Below, one piece after another: positions 53,642 through 64,000 of a stretch of DNA of 64,000 bases. This DNA comes from Nemertoderma westbladi. Taxonomy: Eukaryota; Xenacoelomorpha; Nemertodermatida; Nemertodermatidae. A program made the position numbers and the translations under genes. Every line of letters begins with the position of its first letter. The first letter of the stretch is position 1. The stretch covers positions 62,001 to 126,000 of the forward strand of contig JAUCBJ010007166.1 of NCBI GenBank assembly GCA_032718475.1. The letters run 5' to 3'. The notes under the pieces were generated by a model, which worked only from the letters and a program-made list of their open reading frames with translations, ran no database searches and was not told where the DNA came from.

Positions 53642-54964
53642 TAAATATTATTTATGTTTGGGGTTCTTTGTAGTTTGTAGTTTGTGGGTCTGTAGTTTCC
53701 AAAAATGTGTTAAATATTACTTGTTGGTGCTGCTTTTTAAGGATAATTTTCAATTGAAATGCAACTAAATGTTAAAGCAAAAACAGTTGTTTTCTATGAT
53801 GGATGGACGAATTGGTATTGAGACACCGTGGCAAGACGAAGCGGGCTAGACTTTAAAGTACTCCACAGACATGGTGCTTCCGTAGTATAAGCGCATTTGC
53901 ACTTCAATTTCTCAAACATTTAAAATTTATTGTTAATTTTAGCATATTGCTATGGAAACTCGCTAAAATTAATTTTGTATAATTTTAAAAAATAATTGTT
54001 CAATAAATGGTGTTTTTTATCATTAATTATCGCTTTTGTCTACATATTGCTGGGGCATCAAACCAGTATTATATCTGTATAATCTTGGTTTTTCAAGGTA
54101 TCGATGTAATATCGAGGAAATATACTCCAAACCAAGGCCATCCTAATATAAGACCTGCTCAGTACATTCTAGAATACCTTGATCAGCTGATATAAGAAGA
54201 ACTTTTTGGAAATTATTTTTGAAAATACTGAAACACCAGATTAAAGCAATTACTTGCAGTATTTTGATCATTTGCACCTGTAAATAGGATTTAAATCTTA
54301 CAATGCATGGACCACGTATAGCATGCTTAATGTTTGTCAGCAAAAAAATCTGAGAAAAACTACTAAAGATACACTTTTTAAGAGCGTGCCCGCCCATTAA
54401 CAAGGATATTGGCCGCACTCGCTTCGTCAATCTATCAATGGGCAAGAACTACCTTTACAAAATTCCTGTCGATGCTTTATTTTTCTTGATCTGAAAGAAC
54501 CAGATCAACCAATAACCTATACTGGCCAGTATTAGAGGGCCATCAATAGCCAGTATTACTGGTCATTGCTTTGGCCCCAGCACTAGTGCCTCCTATTGTG
54601 TCTCCATTCTTATGTGGCTACTCAGAGAGCGGAATAACCAAGTCAAAACGCCATTATTATAGAGTTATATATACTGCAAGGCTATTAACGCTTATATACG
54701 GATCTACAGACACACAGGTTAAGATAGTGATACCCGTATCCTATAAACTCGCGTAATATTTTTGTTGCTCGCCCACACATACTAAATCTATCATTGTGGA
54801 TGTCCATATTGTGCATGCGGTGGTGTAATTAGAGTTATTTATTTTAATGGATATTATAATATCGCATTGACGCAATAGTGTAAGTAATTTCTTCAACTTT
54901 TGTTCAATATAGCAACACCAAATTGATTGTTGTAAAGGTGCCGACAACGCCTGCAGCGGTTCGA
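53642..54964. other. Non-coding region after the TP53I13-like gene
   Basis: AT-rich. No further gene, RNA gene or named repeat recognised. Confidence 0.5.
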
Positions 54965-56640
54965 TTAAACCCACTGTGAATCTAAAGGAGGGCCTCAATG
55001 GTTGGAAGGCCCACTTCGAAAAGCTCCTCAATAATGACAGGGTATTGCCTGATAACTTTACAGAAGGAAAGTTCCCAAGAAGGGCAACCTAACACTCTAA
55101 TGGAATCCCATTGATCCCGCTTGCTGCAAAGCTATACAATATAATTCTGTTAAATCGCATCAGGGATCCCCCACTGAGCGACTGCTCCGTGGAAATCAGA
55201 ATGGGTTCCGTAAAGGTCGTGGGACCATGGAGCCCATTTTGGCACATAGAAGGATAATTCAAGAGTCATCAAAAAAGAAAGACAGACATCTGGCTGTTAT
55301 CTTGGTTGACTTCTTCAAGGCCTTTGATTCAGTCTCTCGCTCACGTATGTTCAGCATACTTTCATTATATGGGATTCCTGATGAAATTATTGCAACAATC
55401 AGATCAGTATAGGATGGTTCGACGACATTTGTGTCTACTGTTGACGGTGACACAGAACCATTCGAAATGTTTTGGTGAATCTTCCAGGGAGACATACTTG
55501 CACCATTCTTGTTCATAATTGTTGTTGACTATGTTCTACGCATGTCCTTAGATCATTATAAAGATGATGGGGTGATGATAACTCCACCTACTGGCTCCAG
55601 AAGTCGAGGAAATCCTGCCAAGTACCTAACTGATCTAGACTTTCCTAGAGGTTCCACCTTGGTGTAGTGGTCGCATTGAATTCACATCTCCCATAGGTCG
55701 TGGGTGCCATCCAGGGCGCATCTCTGCCTTGCATCCTGAAGTGGTAGCTAAATGAATACTGGAGTTTCCTCTGGGGAATAAAGTTCTGGGGGGACCGCAC
55801 TGGAAATAAGTCGTCAGACTTTGTGCGTAATCCCTGGCCTAGTGGCCGAAGAAAATTTACTATTTTTACTTTGCTGGTGACTTAGGAGTACTCTCAGTAT
55901 CACTAGAGGGAGTCCAACGGCTCCTCAGCTCATTATAACATGCTGCTTCTAGTGTTGGTCTTTTTATTAACTCCAGAAAGACCAAAATTTTGACAGTTAA
56001 CTTTGAAAGTCCTCAGCAAGTCTCTGACCGGATGAGCATAAGCTCAAAGGATGGTATGCTTGAGCATGTGGACGACTTCTGTTACCTGGGATCATGGATC
56101 CGGAAGTCAGATGAGGACCTTCGAATACGTAAGGGAAAGGCATGGGCAGCCTTGAATAGGCTTTCCAGGATTTGGAAGTCACATAGAATTAATCGGAAAC
56201 TTAAGGTCCGATTATTTAGAGCAGCTGTAGTTCCAGTACTCCTCTATGGGAGTCCATGCTAGGCTCTAACTGCTGCGGACACCAAATATCTGGATGGCAC
56301 ATTCACAAGAATGCTACACCGGGTTCATTGTGTCAAGTACAATGCACGCATCTCCAACCAAACACTATATAACAATGGAGGTGTCTCATTGGTTCCCCCA
56401 AGCTTGACACTAGAACAAAATCGCCTCCGCTTTGCAGGACATTGCTTTCGCCGTGAAGACCAGCCTGTGCATAATCTTGTACTTTGGCAGCCTCATGGAG
56501 TGAATAAGGATGGTGGACCTGGACAGCCCATGACTTTCTTGAGACGCATCTTAACGGATACTGGCCTTGAAGATGCGGATGATCTAGCAAATGTAATGGG
56601 TGATAGGGAGTTGTGGCGGCGCAATTTTGTCGACAATTTT
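54965..56640 (+). pseudogene. RTE-like retrotransposon fragment carrying a SINE
   Basis: Plus-strand copy of the family at 50440-52600. Readable parts: LNGWKAHFEKLLNND (about 54990), PLAAKLYNII, QNGFRKGRGTMEPI (55200), LVDFFKAFDSVSRSRMFS (55300), a stop replacing the codon after ATIRSV (55411), FLFIIVVDYVLRMS (55510), then the catalytic region, which is split by an inserted SINE at 55644-55867. After it come SSKDGMLEHVDDFCYLGSWI, LFRAAVVPVLLYGSP and RLRFAGHCFRREDQPVHN up to about 56630. Several stops and frameshifts. Dead. Confidence 0.8.
55644..55867 (+). mobile_element. tRNA-derived SINE
   Basis: 224 bp inserted in the RTE-like RT gene, flanked by ACTTT at 55639-55643 and 55868-55872. Box A-like TGGTGTAGTGGTC near the 5' end and a degenerate box B GGGTGCCATCC about 35 bases on indicate a tRNA-type polymerase III promoter. 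The 3' end is AT-rich (TTTACTATTTTT). The neighbouring RT sequence resumes exactly after it. Confidence 0.75.
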
Positions 56641-57049
56641 GTTTGGGTAATTTCATCTCCCAAGTCAGTTTTACCAAGTCTGTCTGTCAGTCTGTCCGTC
56701 AAACAGACAATGAAAACAGCGGATGTCCGTCTGTCTGTCAAATATGTCTGACAGAAAAACAGCTAGTTTGGATGACATCAAAAATCAAAACTGATATCGG
56801 AAATGAAATTAGCGCCCTCGGAAACCTCAGTAGTGAAAAGCTTTCACTACTAAAGAAGACAGAACTGAGAAGTTAGCTTGTTATAAGTAATTAGTATATT
56901 TTGACGGACAGACGGACAGTCAGACAGACAAGATTTGAACATTTGAGATTTCAATGCGAACTTCAAAAACATAAGTTCTGGATTAATTTGCCCGGATCCG
57001 GGACCAGAGCCAGAAAATTGGCCCGGAGCTCTGGAGCTCTGTTGCATCC
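56641..57049. repeat. Dispersed repeat rich in GTCTGTCTGTC
   Basis: Contains GTCTGTCTGTCAGTCTGTCC and GACGGACAGACGGACAG stretches and resembles the repeat at 34.24-34.76 kb. No gene. Confidence 0.5.
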
Positions 57050-57400
57050 CTAGTCGGGTTCACTTCACTGTGTCAAGTACAATGCACACATCTCCAACCA
57101 GACATTATATAAAATTGGAGGTGTCTAATAGGTTCCCCCAAGCTTGATACTAGAACAAAGCCGCCTCCACATTGCAGGACATTGTTTTTACCGTGACATT
57201 GTTTTCACCGTTTTCACCTGTGCACAATATTGTTCTTTGGCAGCCCCATGGAGAAAATAAGCCTGGTGGACAGCCCATGACTTTTTGTGAGACGCCTCCT
57301 AAACGACACTGGCCTTGAAGATGCGGATAATCTCGCGAAAGTCAAGGGGGATAGGGAATTGTGGCGGTGCAACTTTGTTGCTAACCCGGCAAAGCATTAT
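57050..57400 (+). pseudogene. RTE-like 3' fragment
   Basis: A 350-bp piece equivalent to the C-terminal end of the RTE-like family (TGTCAAGTACAATGCACACA, then GGCCTTGAAGATGCGGAT, then GGCGGTGCAACTTTGTTG), with indels; it continues into the 3' untranslated region seen also at 50.5 kb. Confidence 0.75.
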
Positions 57401-59256
57401 TAATGCACCCTGCATTATTATTGGGACTGCCAATTAATTGCATCTCAATACGCAGTTTCAATGCAGCAGACCGATTAGTATTAGTAGTGCTGTGGTAATG
57501 TGACTCTAAAAGGGTATTCATGCATAAGCAAGCGTACAGGAACCATTTCCAGTGGGGGTGGGGCAGAGTATTAAACGCTTTGTTGAGTTGGAGGTGTAAA
57601 AAGTGTAAAAAATAATTTAATATGGTGGTTCACAATTATTAGTGAAAAGTTATTTACTAGTATGAAAAAATTATGCGTATGTGAATTTATTGTAAAAAAA
57701 CTATGTAAATTTTGGGGAAGTGACGCAATTGGGATTGAATTATGATTACATTTGTAACCCCCCCACCGCTCTCCAATGTAATGAATCTTTAACAGTCAAC
57801 AAATTGATTGTAATAATCCTATGAGGAAATTTATAGCAAAAAAAAACTCACGAATAATATAATAATATAAATATAAACAAGAGGAACAATGAAAGGCGAG
57901 TGATGGACTGGAAATAATGGCACAAAAAAAGCAGAAATCATAGATTGTAAACTGGGCACCAACTCAATTTAAATCGATATTATAATTGTAATAAATAACA
58001 TATAAACACACCGATAATCGGAGCCAGAAAATACAGCCAGCCTTTCTTTCATACAGAAGATAATAATCACATCACATACCTATTTGAAATATAACCAAGT
58101 TAATTTTTAGGTTAGAATAGGTTTAGATTGTTTTGTTGTGTATAGACTTTAGTTGCTCAGATCAAAACGCAAATGAATACAATAATGTAACCAGCCCAGC
58201 GTTAACACCGCTCTAACTAAATCAAGTACTGTTTTGATTTCGAGCTTATGACTTATGGTTAGGGTTATGATGAATTTTAAATTTGGTAACATCATTATTT
58301 TTATACAAAACTTTGAAATGTCAGAGGATAAAAATTAGATAATTGAAAACAAATTAAAATATGTAAAAATAAAATTTAAAAATTGTTTAGATATTAAAAA
58401 GGCTGTTATTGTAGTAGACAGATATAGACCACCACGGCAGACAAAGTCAGACGGCAGAGTATTATATTGTAATGATAACTAAACACTACGCAACGCAGAC
58501 ACAAACAACCAAATGCATGGTTAAAGAATATAGACGCGACCACGCAGTAAACCAACGGACAGCAGGTAAAACAGAAGAGATGGTCTATAATAATAGAGTT
58601 ACCCAGGCACCGGCGATAGAAAGGAAAGATAGTCCACCAACACTAACAGCCACCGCCACCCTGAGAGATAAGAAAAGAGTTTAAATAAGTTCGACAAACA
58701 CCAAACAATTTAGAATAAGTAGATTTGCAAAGATTATTAATAGGTAAATCAAAATAGACAAACAGGAGTTAATCTAAAACTAATCGCAATTCATCCGTCG
58801 CAATTTTTTTATTCTACTTATTCTTCGCTACTTAATTAAAATAAAACACACAGACCGAGTTTCAGCCAATAAAATAAATAAACCCTCTATAACTCATATA
58901 ATATACACACTGGCATGTCGATTAAATTGTTGCATAAAATAAAACATGATGTAACATAAGATAAACTCCAACACCAGACGGTTCATCCGATTATTTTCCA
59001 TAAATTCGATTCTTTCACAATAAAATAATAATAATTGCGCTTCTCCCCATGTAATATAGATGGAACCCTATCTCGAGTCACCCAAAGTAGTTCCATACAG
59101 TGATGTACCGGTTACTTCTATATTTAGCAGTTTTAGGGACTATAGTTAGGTACCATTAGTAAAACAATAATTATTCATATAAGAAAACATAAATTTGTAA
59201 AATAACCGCGAAAAATGGATAACTTACCGGTATTTAGTATAACTTTATTCTATAGA
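57401..59256. other. AT-rich region without recognised genes
   Basis: A 70-codon frame at 58472-58684 has no family I recognise and is not called. Otherwise low-complexity AT-rich DNA. Confidence 0.45.
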
Positions 59257-59490
59257 AGAATTACTTTCTTTCACTAGAATTACTTTCTTTCACTAGAATT
59301 GCATTATTTTACTAGAATTAGTTTATTTTACTAGAATTTGTTTATTTTACTAGAATTACTTTATTTTACTAGAATCACTTTATTTTACTAGAATTACTTT
59401 CTTTCACTAGAATTACTTTCTCTCACTAGAATTACTTTCTTTTATTATAATAATTACTTTACTTCACTAGAATTAGTTTCTTTCACAGTA
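59257..59490. repeat. 19-bp minisatellite
   Basis: About twelve units of ACTAGAATTACTTTMTTTY with small changes and one interruption near 59445. Confidence 0.9.
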
Positions 59491-59524
59491 CTGAGTCTCA
59501 TTAGTTTCCGAAATAACTTTTGCT

Positions 59525-59620
59525 CGTGCGAAAGGTAGCTCAGTCGACAGATCGGCGGAGTTTTGATATTATTTATTAGGTTCGAGACCCAACTGCGGCA
59601 GTATTATTTTACGTGTTGAG
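59525..59620 (+). repeat. tRNA-like SINE head
   Basis: TAGCTCAGTCG at 59536-59546 matches box A and GGTTCGAGACCC at 59579-59590 is an exact box B, with tRNA-like spacing. The acceptor stem does not pair properly, so it is not a tRNA gene. A SINE body may extend to about 59760 but the end is unclear. Confidence 0.6.
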
Positions 59621-60481
59621 TAATTTTGAAATTTGACTGGTTATATTGCCCGGGTTTATGTAGTAAGATAAGCTGAGTAACGCATTTCATGGCAGCGGAA
59701 CCTCATGAAAAGGTTATTGTTGAAGTGTTTTTCGGCTAAACGATTCTGAAATTTTGAATAAAATAACCACCTATAAAATTCAATGTGGATTTATACTGTA
59801 TCATAAATACAATAATACATAACATAATTAATCAATTATATTTCACAACGAAGAACAAACATTCACCACAGCACATAATATTTATCACATTGCGTTGCCA
59901 AAAAAATTAAACGAAGGGAATTTTACGAGGAAGAAAAAAACTGGGAAATATAACAAATTGCGACCAACATAATAACAAAAATAATTCCACTTGATTAAAG
60001 TCGAGGTAAATAAATAAATAATAATATATATAATATAAATAATTATATAACAGGTAAATTCCGAGGATAACAATGGAATTTATGGATTATATAGCTGGTT
60101 CGGAGGCGGCGTGTTAATTAACACAAAGTTAACTTGTAGTTGTCAGCTGAAACATTATCGACTGTTTGCACAGTCGTTAATGTCTAGCACAATCTGAACA
60201 ATAGAAAGTTATATATAGTTTGAATTTTAAAGGGTTTGGTAGAGGCGTAAATTCTTATAGCTGGTTTGGGATCCGCTGTAGTAAATTATAATACGTTCGT
60301 GGGGCGTCGCGCAGCACGCGAACTTGAGCAAGTTCGAAACAAGTTCGATTTGATCTGGAGTCAAGTTCGAGAGGTATTTGCCCGTAACTTTCAAAAATAT
60401 TGGAACTTTTTCTCTAGTATGCCCATACAAAATTTGGTTGAAAATTGGTTAAAATCTTCAAAAGTTATTTACGAATGAATT
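59621..60481. other. Region without recognised genes
   Basis: AT-rich, possible SINE body at its left edge. Nothing else recognised. Confidence 0.4.
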
Positions 60482-60512
60482 TTTAATTACAGACAGACAG
60501 ACAGACAGAGTA
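60482..60512. repeat. Short (CAGA)n microsatellite
   Basis: ACAGACAGACAGACAGACAG-type run directly left of the truncated MITE. Confidence 0.85.
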
Positions 60513-61219
60513 AAAAAGTGTCTTTTGCGAAATTGCACATATCCTTCCATTCCATTCTTCACATTAGTGAAGAATCTTTCACATCAATAGAAAGCTTGCG
60601 TAGCAAGGATTTCAAATATGTAACAATATCTGAATTTCGTTGAGAAACAGCTGAGATATAGGCATTCAAAGATTGCAAGAATTATTGTTCGCTGCATGCC
60701 ATTTATTCTATTTAATAAATACACGATGTTCTGGAACATTTCGTGAGAAATTGTATAGGCATACCGATGTTGCCAACCAACTCATAAAATAAACAACATA
60801 TTCTAGAATTTTGTGTACTTATTAATTCGAATAATGGCCTCCAGCGAAGTATATTTCTTGCAATCTTTGAACGCCTATTTCTCAGCTGTTTCTCAACGAA
60901 ATTCAAACATTCTTACATAATTGGAATCCTTGCAACACAAGCTTATTAATGATATGAAAAAATTAGCACTAATGTGATTAATGTGAAGAATGGCCACGAT
61001 AGGAGATGTGGAATTTCGCAAAAGACACATTTTTAAAACGCATATAAAAAAAATTTATGGCCAAAATCGAAAATTTCGGCCTCATGGGGTCATCGACGGT
61101 GAGTGGAACTAGTTGTGTTTCAAATTTCAAACAATATGATAAAGATTTGTAGAAAAATCTGGGGGGGGGGGGGGGGGTCCGTGTCATCTGAAAATGACAC
61201 TATATTACGGTTCATGATG
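60513..61219 (+). mobile_element. Fold-back MITE, left end truncated
   Basis: The left arm from 60513 (GTGTCTTTTGCGAAATT) pairs with the right arm (AATTTCGCAAAAGACAC at about 61013-61029), with the centre near 60750. The right terminal part contains a 17-G run (61161-61177) and ends with GACACTATATTACGGTTCATGATG, related to the terminus of 62939-63787, followed by TA at 61220-61221. The left terminal repeat is missing. Confidence 0.7.
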
Positions 61220-61357
61220 TATAAAGGTTACCACTAACTCAAACTATATATGTATAGTATAGGGGTTGAGCAGAACAACTGATTAACTTGAGCCCAAGAA
61301 AACAGAAACAGTGTATAATGTAATTGAGAAAAAAGTTGCCCCCAAACCAAAATTAAA

Positions 61358-62534
61358 TTACTGGGAATTAGACCACTCTTCTAATATATAGGGTCCCTGA
61401 AGCCCGCCTTCACGGCGGTCTCCAAACCCAGTGGGTAGCGCGCTGTTAATAGGCGACAACGGGCTACCGACAACCGCCTGACACGGTCGCATCTGGGGCA
61501 CAATGTCAACGGCCTGCGAGGCGCCGTTACTAAAATTATAATCGGTCGCGCCGTAGGAACTATAGGCAGCGGCGTGCGCCGTGGGGGACGAGGGGGTCGA
61601 GAGAGGGGGCTGCCTGGCCCCCCAGACCGGGGGATCGGCCTTGTCCCTCAGCCCTAAAGTCGAGGGGTAAATGGGACCGCATAAAAACATCGCAAAGATT
61701 AGCCAACCAGCCGCCCTTGTTATAGGGATTCGAGGCGCCTTTTCCAGTCCACGCACCTTTGATATCCTCATTTGTTGTCTGATTAGTGACTACGAGGAAT
61801 GTATGGAAGCCACCCAGACCAACGATACTCCAAACCGAGAAAAAACAAATAATTCCTAGGACTATACTCACAGGGGATTGCTGTATAGCATCCATGAAGC
61901 CGTCACTACGAGATAGAATGATTATGTTAGTTAAAACGCAGGCGAATATATAGACAGCGAGTACGGAGAGACATATTATGAACCAGTAGAAGTATCGGTA
62001 GTTTCTCTTACCTACGCAGTTACCGATCCACGGGCAGTGGTGGTCGAAGTTGTCGACGCAGTTGTCACAAAGCGAGCAATGAGAAGCCCGTGGTGGTCGG
62101 AATATCTTGCATGTGAAGCAGTACTTTAGCTTTACTGTCTGTCCGTTAACAGCAATTTCTTTTGTTCGAGGGGGAAGTTTATTATTAGAGTTGTTCGCGA
62201 ATTCCAAGCGATTCTCGAGGTCTGTTCGACGTTCCGTGTCGGTTTCCTCTTCCGGGGTTGCGCGTCGGATTACTCCGGGGTCGCTGAACGCGGCCCGGAG
62301 GAGGTTCGATATAGTGAGGACGAAGAATACCACGCAGGGTATCGGGATCGCGGGGGACACGGTGGTCGCTAGGTAACGGCCGTCGAAGCCGAGGAATAGA
62401 CCGGTTACTATGACGATGAGACCCAGGGTGAAGTAGAGCACGGACACCTGTTTGGCCATCATGATTCGGCCTCCGCAATGGAAACGGTTCCGGCCCGGGA
62501 ATACTTCCCAGTTTCGTTGCGTTTCGACATTCAT
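61358..62534 (-). pseudogene. ZDHHC9/14/18-like: ZDHHC9/14/18-like palmitoyltransferase, single exon with one frameshift
   Basis: The first 282 codons (62534 to about 61688) encode a canonical DHHC S-acyltransferase: [20 protein letters not shown], two membrane segments (about residues 29-49 and 65-82), then the cysteine-rich domain ([36 protein letters not shown]), whose DHHC cysteine is acylated during transfer of palmitate to target proteins. Two more membrane segments and the TTxE motif ([10 protein letters not shown]) follow. At the A5 run 61683-61687 the frame shifts; the second frame (61771-61358) carries the conserved LCGPIYPS continuation and a Ser/Pro-rich tail to a stop. One base fewer would join them. 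Total near 390 residues, normal for the family. No introns across a region that is split in other animals. It is a processed pseudogene, or a live gene with a homopolymer reading error. I found no poly(A) tract. Confidence 0.82.
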
Positions 62535-62936
62535 TGTCCTGTGTCTGTCAGTCTGACGCCTGATTATGGATTATGGAAGTATGCTGGTGCAGTGGTATGG
62601 CACGTTCTGGCGTTGCGAACAGCTGAACAGTTTATACACTCTACAGCACAGCAGCACAGCTCAACCATCCGAGTGCAGGAAAGCAGGACTGACTCGTCCT
62701 AGTCCTGAAGAATAGACAGTTCTTCTGTCAGACTGCTACAGTGCTACCCTACATCAGTACATACCGGTATGACTGCTGTGCTGGCAGCAGCACAGCATCA
62801 ATACTGCACAAGCTGATGGAAGTAGCTCTATTCACAGACAGCCAGATTCAGGTCTAAGCCTATGCAGCTATGGCTATGCCTAACTGTATTATCTGATTAT
62901 GTATTAGGCCTACATTAGGTCTAGGTGTCACTGGAC
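62535..62936. other. Upstream flank of the ZDHHC-like gene
   Basis: No second gene seen. It probably contains the 5' untranslated region of the minus-strand gene. Rich in CAGCACAG and TCTGTCAG repeats. Confidence 0.4.
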
Positions 62937-62938
62937 TA

Positions 62939-63787
62939 CACCCATGTCCTGGAATATAGTGGCGTTATTCAGGTACCTGCCCCCCCCCCCCCCCCACCCC
63001 CCAACCCCCAAATTTTTCTACACAATCTTAATGAGATTGCATGAAATTTAAAATAGAGACAGTTTCACCTCCCTCCTCCTCCGTGGGTGAGCCAGAATTT
63101 TTATTTTTGATTTCAATCTTTAGCAGAAGTGTTTGAAAAAGGTGTCTCTGGCGATATTTCACAGGTCACTCACAGTTCAATCATTCTACAACCTTAGAAA
63201 GCTGCCCATGCAAGGATTCCAAATCTGTAAACACATTTCAATTTGGTTGGGAAATAGCTGAGATATGGGCATTCGAATGTTGAATGTATTCTTCCCCCTG
63301 CAGGCTATTTATTCTGTATAATAAATGTACCATATTCTAGAACATTTTGTTTATTACATACGTAGCTGGGCAACAATGCAATACCTCTTTAATTATACTA
63401 TTACGTAGCTATTCATAAATAAACAAAATGTTCTAGAATATGGTATTTTTATTTAATAGAATAAAATAGCCTCATGCAGATGGAAAACTATGAAACTTTT
63501 GACGCTCATATCTTAGCTATTTTTCAACGAAATTCAGATTATGTTACATATTTGGAATCCCTACATGGCCAGCTTTCCATCAATACCAAGAAATCACCTT
63601 TTTAAATGCTTGTAGCTAAAGATTGAAAGCAAAAATAAAAATTCTGGCTCACCCACGGAGGAGAAGGGAGGTGGAACTATCTGTATTTCAAATTTATCAT
63701 GCAATCTCATTAAGTAATTAATTTGTAGAAAAGTTTGGGGGGGGGGGCAGGTACCTGAATAACGACACTATATTCCAGGGCATGGTG
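62939..63787. mobile_element. Complete fold-back MITE with TA target duplication
   Basis: 849 bp, flanked by TA (62937-62938 and 63788-63789). The ends are inverted repeats (CACCCATGTCCTGGAATATA... and ...TATATTCCAGGGCATGGTG) and the whole element is nearly one long inverted repeat, pairing around about 63380 (TACCATATTCTAGAACATTT against AAATGTTCTAGAATATGGTA-like). Each arm has a C or G run (16 C at 62980-62995; 11 G at 63737-63747). No coding capacity. TA duplication suggests a Tc1/mariner-type transposase in trans. Confidence 0.85.
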
Positions 63788-63789
63788 TA

Positions 63790-64000
63790 ATAGGGTAGAC
63801 TGGGGTTGTATGGCCATTTTTTAACTTTTTTGAATCCCACCGGAGCACAGGTACATGAAACCATCATTGCCACCCCTAGGAAGAAACTAAACTACTGTAC
63901 ACATCTCAGCAATTTATTAAACTTTTGAAACCCATGGTAGTTTTCGAATTCAGGTCCCCAGGGGTGGTTTTTTAAAACGCTTATAAAAAAATTTAAAGGC
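63790..64000. other. Right edge, unassigned
   Basis: No feature recognised. The phrase TTTTTTAAAACGCTTATAAA near the end resembles a phrase in the MITE at 61.03 kb, so another related element may begin here. Confidence 0.35.

Noticed and set aside
58472-58684. 70-codon plus frame
   Set aside because: No recognisable domain and no supporting context.
59525-59600. Possible tRNA gene
   Set aside because: Good box A and box B, but the acceptor and anticodon stems do not pair; better explained as a SINE head.

Overview
The window looks like repeat-rich DNA from an invertebrate animal nuclear genome. It is AT-rich between elements, has no bacterial-style gene packing, and holds many retrotransposon classes (Ty3/gypsy, BEL/Pao, RTE-like, CR1/L2-like), tRNA-derived SINEs, fold-back MITEs and two metazoan gene families (ZDHHC9/14/18 and TP53I13/DUF3105). 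I cannot name the species. A marine invertebrate such as a mollusc, annelid or ambulacrarian would fit, but this is inference.

Layout. 1-1371: end of a Ty3/gypsy pol (integrase) and its 3' flank. 1372-4071: an RTE-like reverse transcriptase remnant inserted in a CR1/L2-like remnant, both on the minus strand. 4072-16676: a complete LTR element (copy 1, plus strand, 1275-bp TGTA...TACA LTRs, 5-bp target duplication GTTAC). 16677-18394: spacer with a cluster of palindromes and a broken BEL/Pao integrase. 18395-31151: a second complete element of the same family but another subfamily (copy 2, minus strand, 1202-bp LTRs that look identical by eye). 31152-31538: a truncated third LTR. 31539-37140: poly-C, a MITE, RTE debris and AT-rich DNA. 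37141-50420: a very large heptanucleotide array (TTCCCTG and variants) split by an apparently intact CR1/L2-like retrotransposon (41208-46956, ORF1 + ORF2, poly(A) tail, 2A-like peptide). 50440-52600: an internally deleted RTE-like element. 52748-53641: an intronless TP53I13-like gene. 54965-57400: RTE-like pieces, one carrying a SINE. 59257-59620: a 19-bp minisatellite and a tRNA-like SINE head. 60513-61219 and 62939-63787: fold-back MITEs. 61358-62534: an intronless ZDHHC9/14/18-like gene with a single frameshift.

The most notable system is the LTR family at 4-31 kb. Both copies encode a BEL/Pao-type gag-protease with a long N-terminal extension. Both have lost reverse transcriptase, RNase H and integrase at the same seam. 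Both also carry an additional 3' gene; in copy 1 it encodes CCHC zinc knuckles and a strongly basic tail. Near-identical LTRs show recent mobility, so the family must move using enzymes supplied in trans. The capsid-protease gene and the extra nucleic-acid-binding gene are the only coding capacity left. Copy 2 has several small deletions in its genes despite identical LTRs, which also argues for mobilisation in trans.
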